From: an uncultured Bacilli bacterium
Lineage (GTDB): Bacteria; Bacillota_I; Bacilli_A; RF39; UBA660
Direction: 5' to 3'
Assembly: GCA_947601845.1 (NCBI GenBank)
Contig: CANQGH010000004.1
Location: 1-52,274, forward strand
DNA: 52,274 nt
Shown: in pieces, positions 36,480 through 45,395 of the stretch
Layout: each line of letters starts with the position of its first letter
Numbering within the stretch: the first letter of the stretch is position 1
Translations under genes and position numbers: made by a program
The notes under the pieces: generated by a model
The model's input: the letters and a program-made list of their open reading frames with translations, nothing else
Database searches by the model: none
Told to the model about the DNA's origin: nothing

Positions 36480-36982
36480 TCAAATTTCACAGTTATATAC
36501 ATTTTATCTTGGTAAGTACTTTGAATACTGCGCATAATATTATTAGCAAGTGTACTATCATGCTTATCTTTTATCGCTACTACCGTAATTTGATTTCCAT
36601 CTATTTCAATAAATGAATCTATACCAAACTCACTTTTTATTTTTACTTCGAGGGTTTCTTCTTGCCCTGATAAAAAATTTAAATACTTTAATTCTTCCAA
36701 AGCTTCATTTTTTTCTTCTGAAGTAACTTCTGCACTCGTGAGAAGACCTTGTAAATCCGATTTTTTAATAGCGCGCTCTTCCTCTAGTTCTATTCGCATA
36801 GCTACTAAAATTTCACTTTCCTTCACAATCGCCCCAGTCTCTTCAATATTATTATTACTACTATTTTCATATACACTGTTATTAGTAAGTAACAAATCAT
36901 TAGGCATAGTTATATAATAGACACTTAATACTAATATTAAACTAAATAATGTTAAAAACCACAAACTTTGTTTATTTATCAT
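36470..36982 (-). CDS. spoIIIAH: Stage III sporulation protein AH (SpoIIIAH)
   Basis: A 170-residue protein with an N-terminal membrane helix followed by YYITMP (MINKQSLWFLTLFSL start), closely matching Bacillus SpoIIIAH. The rest is the YscJ/FliF-like ring domain (about 70-170), including KIKSEFGIDSFIEIDG and NNIMRSIQSTY. SpoIIIAH in the mother cell pairs with SpoIIQ in the forespore to form the channel needed for late forespore gene expression. SpoIIIAA-AG, its usual operon partners, are not adjacent; efp lies directly upstream with a terminator between. The linker is shorter than in Bacillus (170 against 218 residues). Confidence 0.87.
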   Translation of the reverse strand: MINKQSLWFLTLFSLILVLSVYYITMPNDLLLTNNSVYENSSNNNIEETGAIVKESEILVAMRIELEEERAIKKSDLQGLLTSAEVTSEEKNEALEELKYLNFLSGQEETLEVKIKSEFGIDSFIEIDGNQITVVAIKDKHDSTLANNIMRSIQSTYQDKMYITVKFENS

Positions 36983-37012
36983 AAGTCCTCCTCATTAAAT
37001 AGTATGACCTAT

Positions 37013-37043
37013 GTAAAAAAAAAGAACATATTTTTTATGCTCT
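37013..37043 (-). terminator. Terminator of efp
   Basis: AAGAGCATA/TATGTTCTT stem followed on the minus strand by a run of nine Ts. It overlaps the efp stop codon and separates efp from spoIIIAH. Confidence 0.7.
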
Positions 37044-37592
37044 TGATACATATGAACCATCTTTAGTTGAAACGACGATTACTTCACCCTCATCAATAAA
37101 GATAGGTACTTTAATTTCCATACCAGTTTCTAGAGTAGCATCTTTCATAACACTACTAGTTGTATTACCTTTAACAGCTGGTTCAGTTTTAGTTACAGTC
37201 ATTTCGATCTTATCTGGTAAATTAATTCCTAAAATTTCTCCTTCATAAGAAATAATAGTTACATTGATATTTTCTTTTAAGAATTTAGCATCATCACCAA
37301 GAGATTTTTTATCTAATTCAATTTGACTATAGTCATCCATACTCATGAAATAGTAAGTATCTCCCATAGAATACAAAAATTGCATATCACGCTTATCAAT
37401 TCTCGCTGTTTCTACTTTTATAGCAGAGTTAAAAGTATGCTCAATAGTAGCACCTGTTCTTAAATTTTTTAACTTGGTTCTAACAAATGCAGCACCTTTA
37501 CCAGGTTTAACATGTTGGAATTCAATAACTTGATAAAGATTATTATCAAGTTTGATAGTAATACCTGTTTTAAAATCGTTTACATTTATCAT
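37035..37592 (-). CDS. efp: Translation elongation factor P
   Basis: Helps ribosomes through polyproline stretches. The 185-residue protein has the three-domain layout of EF-P: MINVNDFKTGITIKLD at the start, the tip loop HVKPGKGAAFVRTKL with the Lys that is modified in many bacteria (near residue 32), and the C-terminal OB domain ending with TGMEIKVPIFIDEGE. It follows rpmG by 28 bases on the same strand. GAAGGGAG precedes the ATG. Confidence 0.97.
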   Translation of the reverse strand: MINVNDFKTGITIKLDNNLYQVIEFQHVKPGKGAAFVRTKLKNLRTGATIEHTFNSAIKVETARIDKRDMQFLYSMGDTYYFMSMDDYSQIELDKKSLGDDAKFLKENINVTIISYEGEILGINLPDKIEMTVTKTEPAVKGNTTSSVMKDATLETGMEIKVPIFIDEGEVIVVSTKDGSYVSRA

Positions 37593-37620
37593 ATTTAAAC
37601 TCCCTTCCTTTAATCAAAAA

Positions 37621-37785
37621 CTATTTCTTCTCTTTGTGAGTTGTATGTTTTTGACATCTTGCACAATATTTACTAACTTCTAAACGGTCTGTTGTATTCT
37701 TAACATTTTTTTCTGTACGATAGTTTTCTTCATTGCAAACAGTGCAAACAAGAGTTTTTCTTTGTCTATTTCCTACTTTTGCCAT
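37621..37785 (-). CDS. rpmG: 50S ribosomal protein L33
   Basis: A 54-residue protein of the large ribosomal subunit: [20 protein letters not shown], ending [17 protein letters not shown]. Two Cys pairs (C14/C17 and C41/C44) form the zinc ribbon, so this is the zinc-binding (C+) form. GGAGG lies upstream of the ATG. It is probably in a short transcript with efp. It is short enough to be missed by automated length cut-offs. Confidence 0.95.
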   Translation of the reverse strand: MAKVGNRQRKTLVCTVCNEENYRTEKNVKNTTDRLEVSKYCARCQKHTTHKEKK

Positions 37786-37921
37786 ACTATTCCCTCCTCG
37801 TTTCCTATTGGTATTATAACAGATTTTTGAGAAAAATCAAAAGTTTTTTACTAATTTTCATATAATATCAATAAAATTATACATATTAGGCTTAATGGGC
37901 ATACTAATATTAGGTGATTTT

Positions 37922-38869
37922 ATGATAATTAGATTAGGTTATGTAGCTATTAGTAAGTCTTTAGAAAATATTACTTCCTCCCATACTTTAAATTATACTA
38001 ACTTTCAAAAAAGTAATAATAATATTAATAAAATATATGAAATTATAGATAAAAATTTAACGGATTTAGAAGAAATAATTAAATATAATATCAAAAACAA
38101 TATTCATTTTTATAGATTAACATCAAAACTTATTCCACTTGATTCACATAAAGATGTTCATTTTGAATATATTGATCAGTTTCGTGATAAATTTTTAAAA
38201 ATTAGTACACTAATTAATAATAGTAATATGCGAGTTGATATGCACCCTGACCAATTTACGGTTTTAAATAGTGTCAAAAAAGAAGTTTTGGAAAATACTT
38301 TCCGCATTTTAAATTCACAATATCAAATATTAGAACATCTAGGTATTAAAAATAAAGTAATTATCTTGCATGTTGGTAGTAATGTGTTAGGTAAAGATAA
38401 TGCCATTAAGCGTTTTATTAACAATTTTAAAAAATTACCTGTTAAAATTCAAGAAGCAATCGTCATAGAAAATGATGATAAAATATACAATATAAAGGAT
38501 GTACTAGATTTATGTAATATTTTAAACATTCCTTTTGTTTTAGACTATCATCATCATATTTGTAATGGTAGTAAGGAAATAGATATTGCTCCTTATTATG
38601 AAAAAATATTTGCAACGTGGAAAAAGATTAATCCCAAAATACATTTTTCTTCACCAAAAGCAAACAACAAAAAGGATATGCGCAGCCATAATGATTATAT
38701 AGATGTGGATAAGTTTATTGAATTTATCGAAAGTATTAAAAAATTACCCTATAACATAGATATTATGTTAGAAGCTAAAGAAAAAGATGAGGCTTTATTT
38801 CGCCTTGTCAGGAACTTAAAATATAAAACTAATTATCAATTTATTGATGATACTACTTTTATTGTTTAA
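37922..38869 (+). CDS. uvsE: UV damage endonuclease (UvsE/UVDE family)
   Basis: Cuts DNA 5' to UV photoproducts and other lesions. The 315-residue TIM-barrel protein has the family start MIIRLGYVAIS, then HFYRLTSKLIPL, MHPDQFTVLNS with a metal-binding His, VIENDDKIYN, and FVLDYHHHICN. The start is the ATG with AGGTGAT upstream; an earlier frame start adds nine residues. In spore-formers UvsE helps protect spore DNA. It overlaps the end of the PBP gene by 4 bases on the opposite strand. Confidence 0.9.
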   Translation: MIIRLGYVAISKSLENITSSHTLNYTNFQKSNNNINKIYEIIDKNLTDLEEIIKYNIKNNIHFYRLTSKLIPLDSHKDVHFEYIDQFRDKFLKISTLINNSNMRVDMHPDQFTVLNSVKKEVLENTFRILNSQYQILEHLGIKNKVIILHVGSNVLGKDNAIKRFINNFKKLPVKIQEAIVIENDDKIYNIKDVLDLCNILNIPFVLDYHHHICNGSKEIDIAPYYEKIFATWKKINPKIHFSSPKANNKKDMRSHNDYIDVDKFIEFIESIKKLPYNIDIMLEAKEKDEALFRLVRNLKYKTNYQFIDDTTFIV

Positions 38870-40905
38870 TCGTATCCATAGGTATCGAAAAAGTAATTGG
38901 AGATACGCCTAGATATACGGAAATTAGCATAGCTAGAATAATCACTATTGGTATTAGGATTAATTAAGTCCGGAGAAGTGACAGTAAGGGTCATTTTGGG
39001 CTTGTGAGCAGGTGCATATCCAGCAAAGGTTTTAGTAAGTGTTTCTGTATCGACAACCCCATCGCCATCAGTATCTAAAAATGATTCACTAGTACCGGTT
39101 TTTCCAGCGGGATTCCATGTATACCCCATAGAACTTACTCCTGTACCATAATTTATTACCGCTTTAAAGCCTTCTTGAATTCTTGAAAGATATTCTTTAT
39201 TTTCAATTGTATTTAAAATATCAGGTTCTACCTTGTAATCCAATTCTCCTAACTCATTACTATCAGAAGAGTGATATACTTCCTTTAATAAATGTGGCCT
39301 GTATCTTACTCCATTAGAGGCAAAAGTATTCATATATTGAGATAATTGCAAGGTAGTATAAGTATCATATTGACCAATAGCAAAATTAAGTAATAAATCA
39401 GGGCTTGTACTTTTACCGATGTTTCCTACGCTTTCAACCGGTAAATCAATTCCCGTTTTAACACCTAAACCAAATTGATTAAATACACTTCTGTATTTTG
39501 AAAAAACATCATTATCTGGACTTAAAGTAAACTTTTTATTATAACTATATTGGAAATTGGCAAGGCGCATAGCAATTTTAAATTGATAAATGTTGGAAGA
39601 TTGAGCTAGTGCTTCTATATCATTAATATATCCTAAAGTAGTCCATGAACATTTCCTAGGAACTGAATATAGTTTTATGCACTCATCTTGTTGATACTCA
39701 CCTATCTTAATCACATTGTTAATATAACCAACATACATGGAAGCTCCCTTAACAATACTACCAGCTGTTAAGGGATTAGTCATGATACCTGGAGTACAGT
39801 CTTGAATTTCATAACCACCATTTCTATATATGACTTGTTTACCACTCATCGCTAATATTTCACCTGTATTAGGTTGTTGAATGATTGCAAAACTATGATT
39901 ATAGTATTCAGTATTGCCATCATATTTAGCTCGTAATACTTCCTCACTTAATATCTGTTCAACAGCTTTTTGTAAATTAATATCAATCGTAAGAACAATA
40001 TCATTTCCCCTTGAACCCTCATCAATTAAAAGCAAATTATTATTATCCCCTACTTCGTATTTAGCTCTCTTTCCTTTTAAAATACTCTCATATTGTTTTT
40101 CTAAATAACTGACTCCTACTACCTCATCTAATGAATAACCTTTATCTAAATAATAAGACTTATCTTCCTTCGTAATACTAGAAATATTACCCAAAATAGT
40201 TCTAAAAGTATCACCATATAAATATACTCGCTCCCAATTATATTTAACATCAAAACCACCTAGACTATCACTATTTTCCGCAACGTACGCATACTCTAAA
40301 TCAGTAATACCTTCATCCTTAATTGTTTTTTCTTCATAAGAATAACCTTTATTCATTAAATAATATAAATATGCCGCATCTAAATCATGCTCATCATAAA
40401 TAGCTAAATCTTCATCGGTTATTCTTGATAGCTGTAAATAATAAATATCATTAGAAGATAGTTTTCTATTTTGTAACTTTTGCCACTCTTGATTAGTAAT
40501 CTTATTATTAGCTTTTTCGGGGTTATCTGCCATCCAAAACTCCTTTAAATTAGTAAGTAATAGTTTGGAACTATCTATTTGAATATGCTCTAATAAATTG
40601 TAAGCTAATTCTATTTCTTCACGGCTAGTTACTTTATCTTGCTTTTTATAATAGATAACTGGAATAGCTTTATTATCCACTAGTAAGTTATGGTTACGAT
40701 CATAAATACGACCTCTAGGAGCACTTTGACCATATACAACTGTCTTAGTCAAATCATTTAACTTTTGTATATATATTTCTTTATCAATAACTGTAACTTT
40801 CAATAGCGAAAAAGCTAGAATAGAGAAAAGGATTATCACTATAAACTCTAAAATATGAAAACGAAACTCTATCTTCTGTTCTTTGATAACATTTCTTTTT
40901 TTCAT
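38866..40905 (-). CDS. Class B penicillin-binding protein (PBP2 / MrdA type transpeptidase)
   Basis: Cross-links peptidoglycan outside the membrane. The 679-residue protein has a cytoplasmic tail, one membrane helix (about 18-40), a dimerisation domain, and a transpeptidase domain with the three motifs: S-x-x-K in TAGSIVKGASM (near residue 390), S-x-N in AQSSNIYQF, and K-T-G in PAGKTGTSES (near 600). The PBP2-like pattern suggests a role in cell elongation or spore cortex. The start is the ATG with GGTGAT upstream, nine codons inside the longest frame. No rodA/spoVE-type gene is next to it. Confidence 0.9.
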   Translation of the reverse strand: MKKRNVIKEQKIEFRFHILEFIVIILFSILAFSLLKVTVIDKEIYIQKLNDLTKTVVYGQSAPRGRIYDRNHNLLVDNKAIPVIYYKKQDKVTSREEIELAYNLLEHIQIDSSKLLLTNLKEFWMADNPEKANNKITNQEWQKLQNRKLSSNDIYYLQLSRITDEDLAIYDEHDLDAAYLYYLMNKGYSYEEKTIKDEGITDLEYAYVAENSDSLGGFDVKYNWERVYLYGDTFRTILGNISSITKEDKSYYLDKGYSLDEVVGVSYLEKQYESILKGKRAKYEVGDNNNLLLIDEGSRGNDIVLTIDINLQKAVEQILSEEVLRAKYDGNTEYYNHSFAIIQQPNTGEILAMSGKQVIYRNGGYEIQDCTPGIMTNPLTAGSIVKGASMYVGYINNVIKIGEYQQDECIKLYSVPRKCSWTTLGYINDIEALAQSSNIYQFKIAMRLANFQYSYNKKFTLSPDNDVFSKYRSVFNQFGLGVKTGIDLPVESVGNIGKSTSPDLLLNFAIGQYDTYTTLQLSQYMNTFASNGVRYRPHLLKEVYHSSDSNELGELDYKVEPDILNTIENKEYLSRIQEGFKAVINYGTGVSSMGYTWNPAGKTGTSESFLDTDGDGVVDTETLTKTFAGYAPAHKPKMTLTVTSPDLINPNTNSDYSSYANFRISRRISNYFFDTYGYD

Positions 40906-40973
40906 GATATCACCACTATTAGTTTGACTCATATTTTAAATCTTATAGCATATTATTTAAATGGAGGAATAAA

Positions 40974-41231
40974 ATGTACGAATTTCTAATTAAAGAATAT
41001 GTTAGTAAACTAACTGAAGAAAGTATCATTAAATATGCAAAAAATTACCAAATTGATATTAATGATGATGAAGCCGAAGTATTATGTGCGTATGCTAAAA
41101 ATTATTGGAAGGAATTTTACCTAGGTGAACCAATGGAATTACTGCAAGAATTAAAGTCAAAATTAAGGGAGAAAACTTATAATGACTTATATAAATTATA
41201 TAAAGATGCAAAAAGTAAGATTAACAAATAA
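40974..41231 (+). CDS. DUF2624 / YqfT-like protein
   Basis: An 85-residue, mostly helical cytoplasmic protein (MYEFLIKEYVSKLTEESI to KDAKSKINK). Its size, composition and position next to nfo resemble Bacillus YqfT, which adjoins the nfo homologue yqfS. The function of that family is unknown. GGAGGAATAAA precedes the ATG. It ends within a bidirectional terminator shared with nfo and overlaps nfo by 11 bases. Confidence 0.65.
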   Translation: MYEFLIKEYVSKLTEESIIKYAKNYQIDINDDEAEVLCAYAKNYWKEFYLGEPMELLQELKSKLREKTYNDLYKLYKDAKSKINK

Positions 41232-41242
41232 CCTTACTTTTT
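41210..41242. terminator. Bidirectional terminator between the DUF2624 gene and nfo
   Basis: AAAAAGTAAG (41210-41219) pairs with CTTACTTTTT (41233-41242), giving A/T runs on each side. It includes the last codons of both genes. Confidence 0.7.
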
Positions 41243-42096
41243 AATTCTGGATCAAATTTTTTATTTCTAATCATTTCGATTTCATACTTATATGGTGGAT
41301 ATTCACCTACCCAAGGGGTTTCTAATATTTTAGGAATATTTTCTAATCTTGGATTATAAATAATGTTGATTAAATTATCAAAGCCAAGCATCCCAAACCC
41401 AATATTTTCATGTCTATCTTTATGAGATGACATAGGATTTTTACTATCATTAATATGAACGCACCCAACATAGGATAATCCAATTATTTTATCAAATTCA
41501 TCAAGCAATTTATCAAAATTAGATATATCATATCCACTATCACTTAAATGACAAGTATCAAGACATACACCGATATTTTGTTTGTTATTAACACCATCGA
41601 TGATTCTTTTTATTTCTTGAAAATTGCTGCCTATTTCGCTCCCTTTTCCAGCCATAGTTTCTAATAATATTACCACATTAGTATCATTTAAAATAATATT
41701 TAAGGCATTAATAATATTGTCAATACCTATATCAACACCTAAGCCAACATGACTACCTGGATGTAGCACTAAATATTTAATACCTAACTGTTCACATCGT
41801 TTTACCTCTTCCTTTAGAAAGCGTATGGAAAAATCATATTTATCATCTTCCTTATTATTGGCTAAGTTAATGATATATGGTGCATGTACAATTACTTTAG
41901 AATAGTCGATTTTGTTCTCTTGCATTATATTAAGGGCCTTTTTTGTAATGGTATCATCTATCTTAGAGCGAACCGTATTTTGAGGTGCACCAGTATAGAA
42001 CATAAAGGTATTTGCCCCATAACTTAATGCCTCATTTACACTTCCCAGTAATTGGTCTTTACTATTAAATGATACATGAGATCCAATTGTTAACAT
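41221..42096 (-). CDS. nfo: Endonuclease IV (AP endonuclease)
   Basis: Repairs abasic sites. The 291-residue TIM-barrel protein has zinc ligands in VLHPGSHVG, LLETMAGKGSEIG, CLDTCHLSDSGYD, VHINDSK and HKDRHENIG, the full endonuclease IV set, and ends LETPWVGEYP. The start GSHVSF is conserved. In spore-formers Nfo helps repair DNA during germination. Transcribed alone. Confidence 0.96.
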   Translation of the reverse strand: MLTIGSHVSFNSKDQLLGSVNEALSYGANTFMFYTGAPQNTVRSKIDDTITKKALNIMQENKIDYSKVIVHAPYIINLANNKEDDKYDFSIRFLKEEVKRCEQLGIKYLVLHPGSHVGLGVDIGIDNIINALNIILNDTNVVILLETMAGKGSEIGSNFQEIKRIIDGVNNKQNIGVCLDTCHLSDSGYDISNFDKLLDEFDKIIGLSYVGCVHINDSKNPMSSHKDRHENIGFGMLGFDNLINIIYNPRLENIPKILETPWVGEYPPYKYEIEMIRNKKFDPELKSKVIC

Positions 42097-42155
42097 AATT
42101 TATCACCTATTTTTATTTTAGCAAATTGCACTTATAAAGTCTACATGAGAAAAAG

Positions 42156-42180
42156 AAAAAAGATCAAATATGATCTTTTT
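42156..42180 (-). terminator. Terminator of the prepilin pair
   Basis: AAAAAGATC/GATCTTTTT stem followed on the minus strand by a T-rich tract, just after the stop codon of the 42189 gene. Confidence 0.75.
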
Positions 42181-42188
42181 GTTATTAA

Positions 42189-42734
42189 CTATTTTAAATT
42201 TGTACAAGTTACTACTTTAGCAGTTTTACTACTATAGTTGCTTCCAAGACTACTTGCATTTAAAGTATAACTAGAAGCACTACTAGTTATTGCTATAATA
42301 TCAGTCTTTTTTATTGCCTTAACATCCGCATTATCAGCACTTGATTTTGTTGTTCCAAACCCAGCGGCATCAATAGCAGCTACTTCATATTGGAAATTGC
42401 TGTCTGCATCTCTGTTAACTAATACATAAGAACTCATTGTATCATAAAGTGCGAAAGGAGACTTTACACTACTTCCACTATCTAATTGGATACATACCAA
42501 TGGTACAACTAAAAATTCATTGCTAGCAAATTGATAAGCATCATTATCATAAGAGTTAACTTCTATACTAACTGCCTCAACAAATTTTGCTAAATTATTC
42601 TTATATGTCCTAATTCTTGACTGTTGAATAGTTTTTTGAACCGCTGGTACTGCAACTAGTAAAAGTACACCCATAATAATGATAACTGCTAAAAGTTCTA
42701 TTAATGTAAATCCTTTTTTATTTAACTTTTTCAT
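42189..42734 (-). CDS. Type IV prepilin-like protein
   Basis: Starts MKKLNKKGFTLIELLAVIII, a full class III prepilin leader with Gly before Phe and Glu at +5. The 181-residue body is an alternating beta domain with Ser-rich stretches and ends VVTCTNLK. A GGAGG site precedes the ATG. It is downstream of a second prepilin on the same strand, 75 bases apart, so they are probably co-transcribed. No secretion or pilus ATPase is near. Confidence 0.82.
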   Translation of the reverse strand: MKKLNKKGFTLIELLAVIIIMGVLLLVAVPAVQKTIQQSRIRTYKNNLAKFVEAVSIEVNSYDNDAYQFASNEFLVVPLVCIQLDSGSSVKSPFALYDTMSSYVLVNRDADSNFQYEVAAIDAAGFGTTKSSADNADVKAIKKTDIIAITSSASSYTLNASSLGSNYSSKTAKVVTCTNLK

Positions 42735-42809
42735 TTCTTTTTATCCTCCTCATATTATAAATAAATATTATCACATAGTTTGACAATAGTCAATTATTTT
42801 TAATGTGAA

Positions 42810-43376
42810 TTATTGGAAAACATTTTCAATTGATGAGGCCCCTATTATTGATAAAATACGGCTTTGATTGTTCACTAACGAAACATCAACAGATGAACCT
42901 TCTTTTACAACCTCAAAATGATTTGCACCTGATAATTTATCTAAAGAAGTTAAATTAATTCCCCTATTTTTATTAATTGAGTTTTGTGATGAATTACTAC
43001 AAATCGCATCATCACATGCTACTAAATGAGCATAATATTTGTACTCAGTAACCCCACCACTTGTTGTATTTACTACAGCTACAAATGATTTGGTTGGACT
43101 ATATTCTATATCATATGGCGACGTAGAAACATCATCCGTATTCAAATATTTCAAAGTCATTATAATAGCCTTCCCTGCACTTGGAAAATCTATCTCTGTA
43201 TCTCTACGCAATGTATATTCTGCTTGATTAATCATCGTTTTTGCGTGTTCGACTAAAGTATTCTTTTTATTTCGGTCTAACATCCCTAATACATTTGGTA
43301 CGGCAATCATCATTATTATTCCTAAAATAATAATTACTGCTAAAAGTTCTATTAATGTAAATCCTTTTCTATTCAT
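42810..43376 (-). CDS. Type IV prepilin-like protein
   Basis: Starts MNRKGFTLIELLAVIIILGI. The N-terminal helix is nearly the same as in the 42189 protein, suggesting duplication, while the 188-residue body differs (SGGVTEYKYYAHLVACDDA, two Cys that could bond). I placed the start at the ATG with AGGAG upstream; the longer frame adds five residues that encode the ribosome binding site. Together with the 42189 gene it may form a pseudopilus operon. Confidence 0.82.
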   Translation of the reverse strand: MNRKGFTLIELLAVIIILGIIMMIAVPNVLGMLDRNKKNTLVEHAKTMINQAEYTLRRDTEIDFPSAGKAIIMTLKYLNTDDVSTSPYDIEYSPTKSFVAVVNTTSGGVTEYKYYAHLVACDDAICSNSSQNSINKNRGINLTSLDKLSGANHFEVVKEGSSVDVSLVNNQSRILSIIGASSIENVFQ

Positions 43377-43504
43377 ATCGATTCTCCTCATATAATAGTA
43401 ATTATATACTTTTTTTTATTTTTTTCAATAACTAAGAATTTATAATTCTATTCAAACATTTAAGCGCATATAGTTTAGTAAACGAAAGAGAGGAATCAAT
43501 TATT

Positions 43505-43765
43505 ATGGAAACATTGAAAGTTTCGACCAAATCAAATCCAAATTCAGTAGCAGGAGCATTGGCTAATGTTTTTCGTGAGAAAGGTAATGTTGAAATACAA
43601 GCAATAGGTGCTGGGGCATTAAATCAAGCGATTAAAGCCATTGCTATAGCCAGAGGTTTTGTCGCTCCATCTGGGAAAAATTTAGTTTGTATCCCTGCAT
43701 TCACTGATATTGTCATTGATGGAGAAGAGCGTACCGCCATTAAACTAATTGTCGAATCGCGATAA
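43505..43765 (+). CDS. spoVS: Stage V sporulation protein S
   Basis: An 86-residue protein almost identical to Bacillus SpoVS in family pattern: LKVSTKSNPNSVAGALANV, IQAIGAGALNQAIKAIAIAR, FVAPSGKNLVCIPAFTDI and GEERTAIKLIVESR. It belongs to the Alba-like fold and affects sporulation and septation. GAGAGGA lies upstream. It is monocistronic between the prepilin genes and the next promoter. Confidence 0.95.
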   Translation: METLKVSTKSNPNSVAGALANVFREKGNVEIQAIGAGALNQAIKAIAIARGFVAPSGKNLVCIPAFTDIVIDGEERTAIKLIVESR

Positions 43766-44087
43766 TTCACAACCATTAAAGTAATATCTGTAAAAAAATA
43801 GGAAGTCCACAATCAACGGCTTCTCTTTTTTAATAATATTTCACTTTTTAAAAGGTTAACATGTAATAATTAATTATATTTGTCAATAATATTACTGTTT
43901 AGATAAAAAATTGATTGAATTAATAAAAAACTGAAATACATCCCTATTTTTATCTTTTTTTATAAAAAGTGCCAAGAATCAAGAAAAATTGTGGAAAAAA
44001 TTTGACAAATTATGCAAGTTATGTTATAATACAGTCATCTTGGAAGATAGGGGTTCAAGATTTCAGGGAAAAGGGGTTGAATTAAAT
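43766..44087 (+). other. Intergenic region upstream of the 44088 gene
   Basis: 322 bases with no gene that I can support. It holds a weak hairpin after spoVS (around 43798-43832) and the strong promoter at 44002-44030. The stretch from 43835 to 43975 is A/T-rich and otherwise featureless. Confidence 0.6.
44002..44030 (+). promoter_or_regulatory. Consensus sigma-A promoter
   Basis: A perfect TTGACA (44002-44007), 17-base spacer with TG near the -10, and TATAAT (44025-44030). This is the best housekeeping promoter in the window and drives the 44088 gene. Confidence 0.9.
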
Positions 44088-44507
44088 ATGAAACAATCAT
44101 ATATTTTTGAGTATCAAAACGAAAATGACTTTAGAAAAAAAGAAAGAACAGTAAGAAAGTATAATATGCTAGCTTACAAAAAGTTGACATTTGAATATTA
44201 TCCAGAGATTAGAACTGGTAATTTCTTAGGTGAGCTAGTATCTGTTAACAAAAAAGAAAATTCTAAATCTTATGAATTAAAACTTCCTACTGATGAATTA
44301 TTTGCTAAAGTCCATGGTGAAATTAGATTACATTATACCGTTTATGATGACAAGAACATTATATTACTAACTAATATTACACCAGAAGGTATATTAGATG
44401 AAGGGCATAGAGCTGAACTTGGTACATATAAAGGTGTTATGATTTCTAAATCAAATCCAGAAAAGGATATGTTCAAAGTTAATTTATTAAATATGTTACA
44501 AAAATAA
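44088..44507 (+). CDS. Unknown 139-residue protein under a strong promoter
   Basis: A soluble beta-rich protein (MKQSYIFEYQNENDFRKKER to FKVNLLNMLQK). The segment VHGEIRLHYTVYDDKNIILL suggests a small barrel or similar fold, but I recognise no family. The start is the ATG after AAGGGG; an earlier frame start lies before the promoter and cannot be used. The consensus promoter implies high constitutive expression, unusual for an unknown gene. It ends in a bidirectional terminator with plsC. Confidence 0.75.
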   Translation: MKQSYIFEYQNENDFRKKERTVRKYNMLAYKKLTFEYYPEIRTGNFLGELVSVNKKENSKSYELKLPTDELFAKVHGEIRLHYTVYDDKNIILLTNITPEGILDEGHRAELGTYKGVMISKSNPEKDMFKVNLLNMLQK

Positions 44508-44528
44508 CGGATTAAGTTCCGTTATTTT
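44501..44528. terminator. Bidirectional terminator between the 44088 gene and plsC
   Basis: AAAATAACGGA (44501-44511) pairs with TCCGTTATTTT (44518-44528), followed by Ts on both strands. Confidence 0.85.
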
Positions 44529-45124
44529 TTTTGACCTTGTAAACTTTGCATTTTTAAACTTGCAATTACACTGGTAAGTTTTTCATTAGCCTTCTCTAAG
44601 GGAATATCCCCTATCTCAAAGGCCTCACCAAAGCGAACAGTTAAATTTTTGCTTCTAAATTTATATTCACCTGTAATAGCAAAAGGAACTATTTTTGCTT
44701 TTGTTTTTTGGGCCATAGACACGGCTCCAAATTTGAAGGGCAATAAAAACTGATCAGTTCTATTTCTAGTTCCTTCAGGAAATATCCCAATAGCTCCACC
44801 ATTCCTTAGATATTCTATTGCCTGTTCTTTAGCCGCTGTATCTTTAATACTTCTATTAACAGGAATACAACCTACCCATTTAAAAAACCAGGCAAAAGGG
44901 CCATCAAAATATTCTTTTTTAGCCATATATCTTAAATATCGCTTAGTAGATATTATTGGCAAGCATTGATCATACAAATGCATATGATTGCCACAAACAA
45001 TAATGGCTCCTTCTTTAGGAATGTTTTCCTTGCCAATAACCTTAGGACAATAATAAAACTTAAATATTGGTCCTAAAATAAACTTAGATAATTTGTATCC
45101 AAACGGTGTTTTCTCCTTTTTCAT
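44522..45124 (-). CDS. plsC: 1-acyl-sn-glycerol-3-phosphate acyltransferase
   Basis: Acylates lysophosphatidate to phosphatidate at the membrane, the substrate of CdsA. The 200-residue protein has the acyltransferase motifs GNHMHLYDQ (H-x4-D, near residue 46) and FPEGTRNR (near 115). The start is MKKEKTPFGYKLSK. The upstream 270 bases include a possible 26-residue frame (minus, about 45160-45240) with a good GGAGG and TTG start but no recognisable product. Confidence 0.88.
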   Translation of the reverse strand: MKKEKTPFGYKLSKFILGPIFKFYYCPKVIGKENIPKEGAIIVCGNHMHLYDQCLPIISTKRYLRYMAKKEYFDGPFAWFFKWVGCIPVNRSIKDTAAKEQAIEYLRNGGAIGIFPEGTRNRTDQFLLPFKFGAVSMAQKTKAKIVPFAITGEYKFRSKNLTVRFGEAFEIGDIPLEKANEKLTSVIASLKMQSLQGQKK

Positions 45125-45334
45125 TTTTTATCAGCCTTTCTATTTTCTTCTTCACTTGATAAAGTGTTATTTTGGAATATCAATATTAAGGTGTTCCTTG
45201 GTATAATACTTTGCCATGCATGGAATTTTTATGTATTTTTTAACCAAACATAGCCTCCGCTTTCAAACACTACTATTACCATTATAAATTTATTATAACA
45301 TAATATATGTTTTATTGGTAATTAGTTATTAAAA

Positions 45335-45364
45335 AAGAATGATTGTATCTATTCAATCACTCTT
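45335..45364 (-). terminator. Terminator of the Pro/Asn/Thr-rich membrane protein gene
   Basis: AAGAGTGATTG/CAATCATTCTT stem with a TTTTT tail on the minus strand, about 30 bases after the stop codon. Confidence 0.7.
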
Positions 45365-45395
45365 TATAACTCATTATAATCTTATCAAATATGTA

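Noticed and set aside
45160-45240. A 26-residue frame with GGAGG and a TTG start upstream of plsC
   Set aside because: Too short and unrecognised to list as a gene; mentioned only in the plsC entry.
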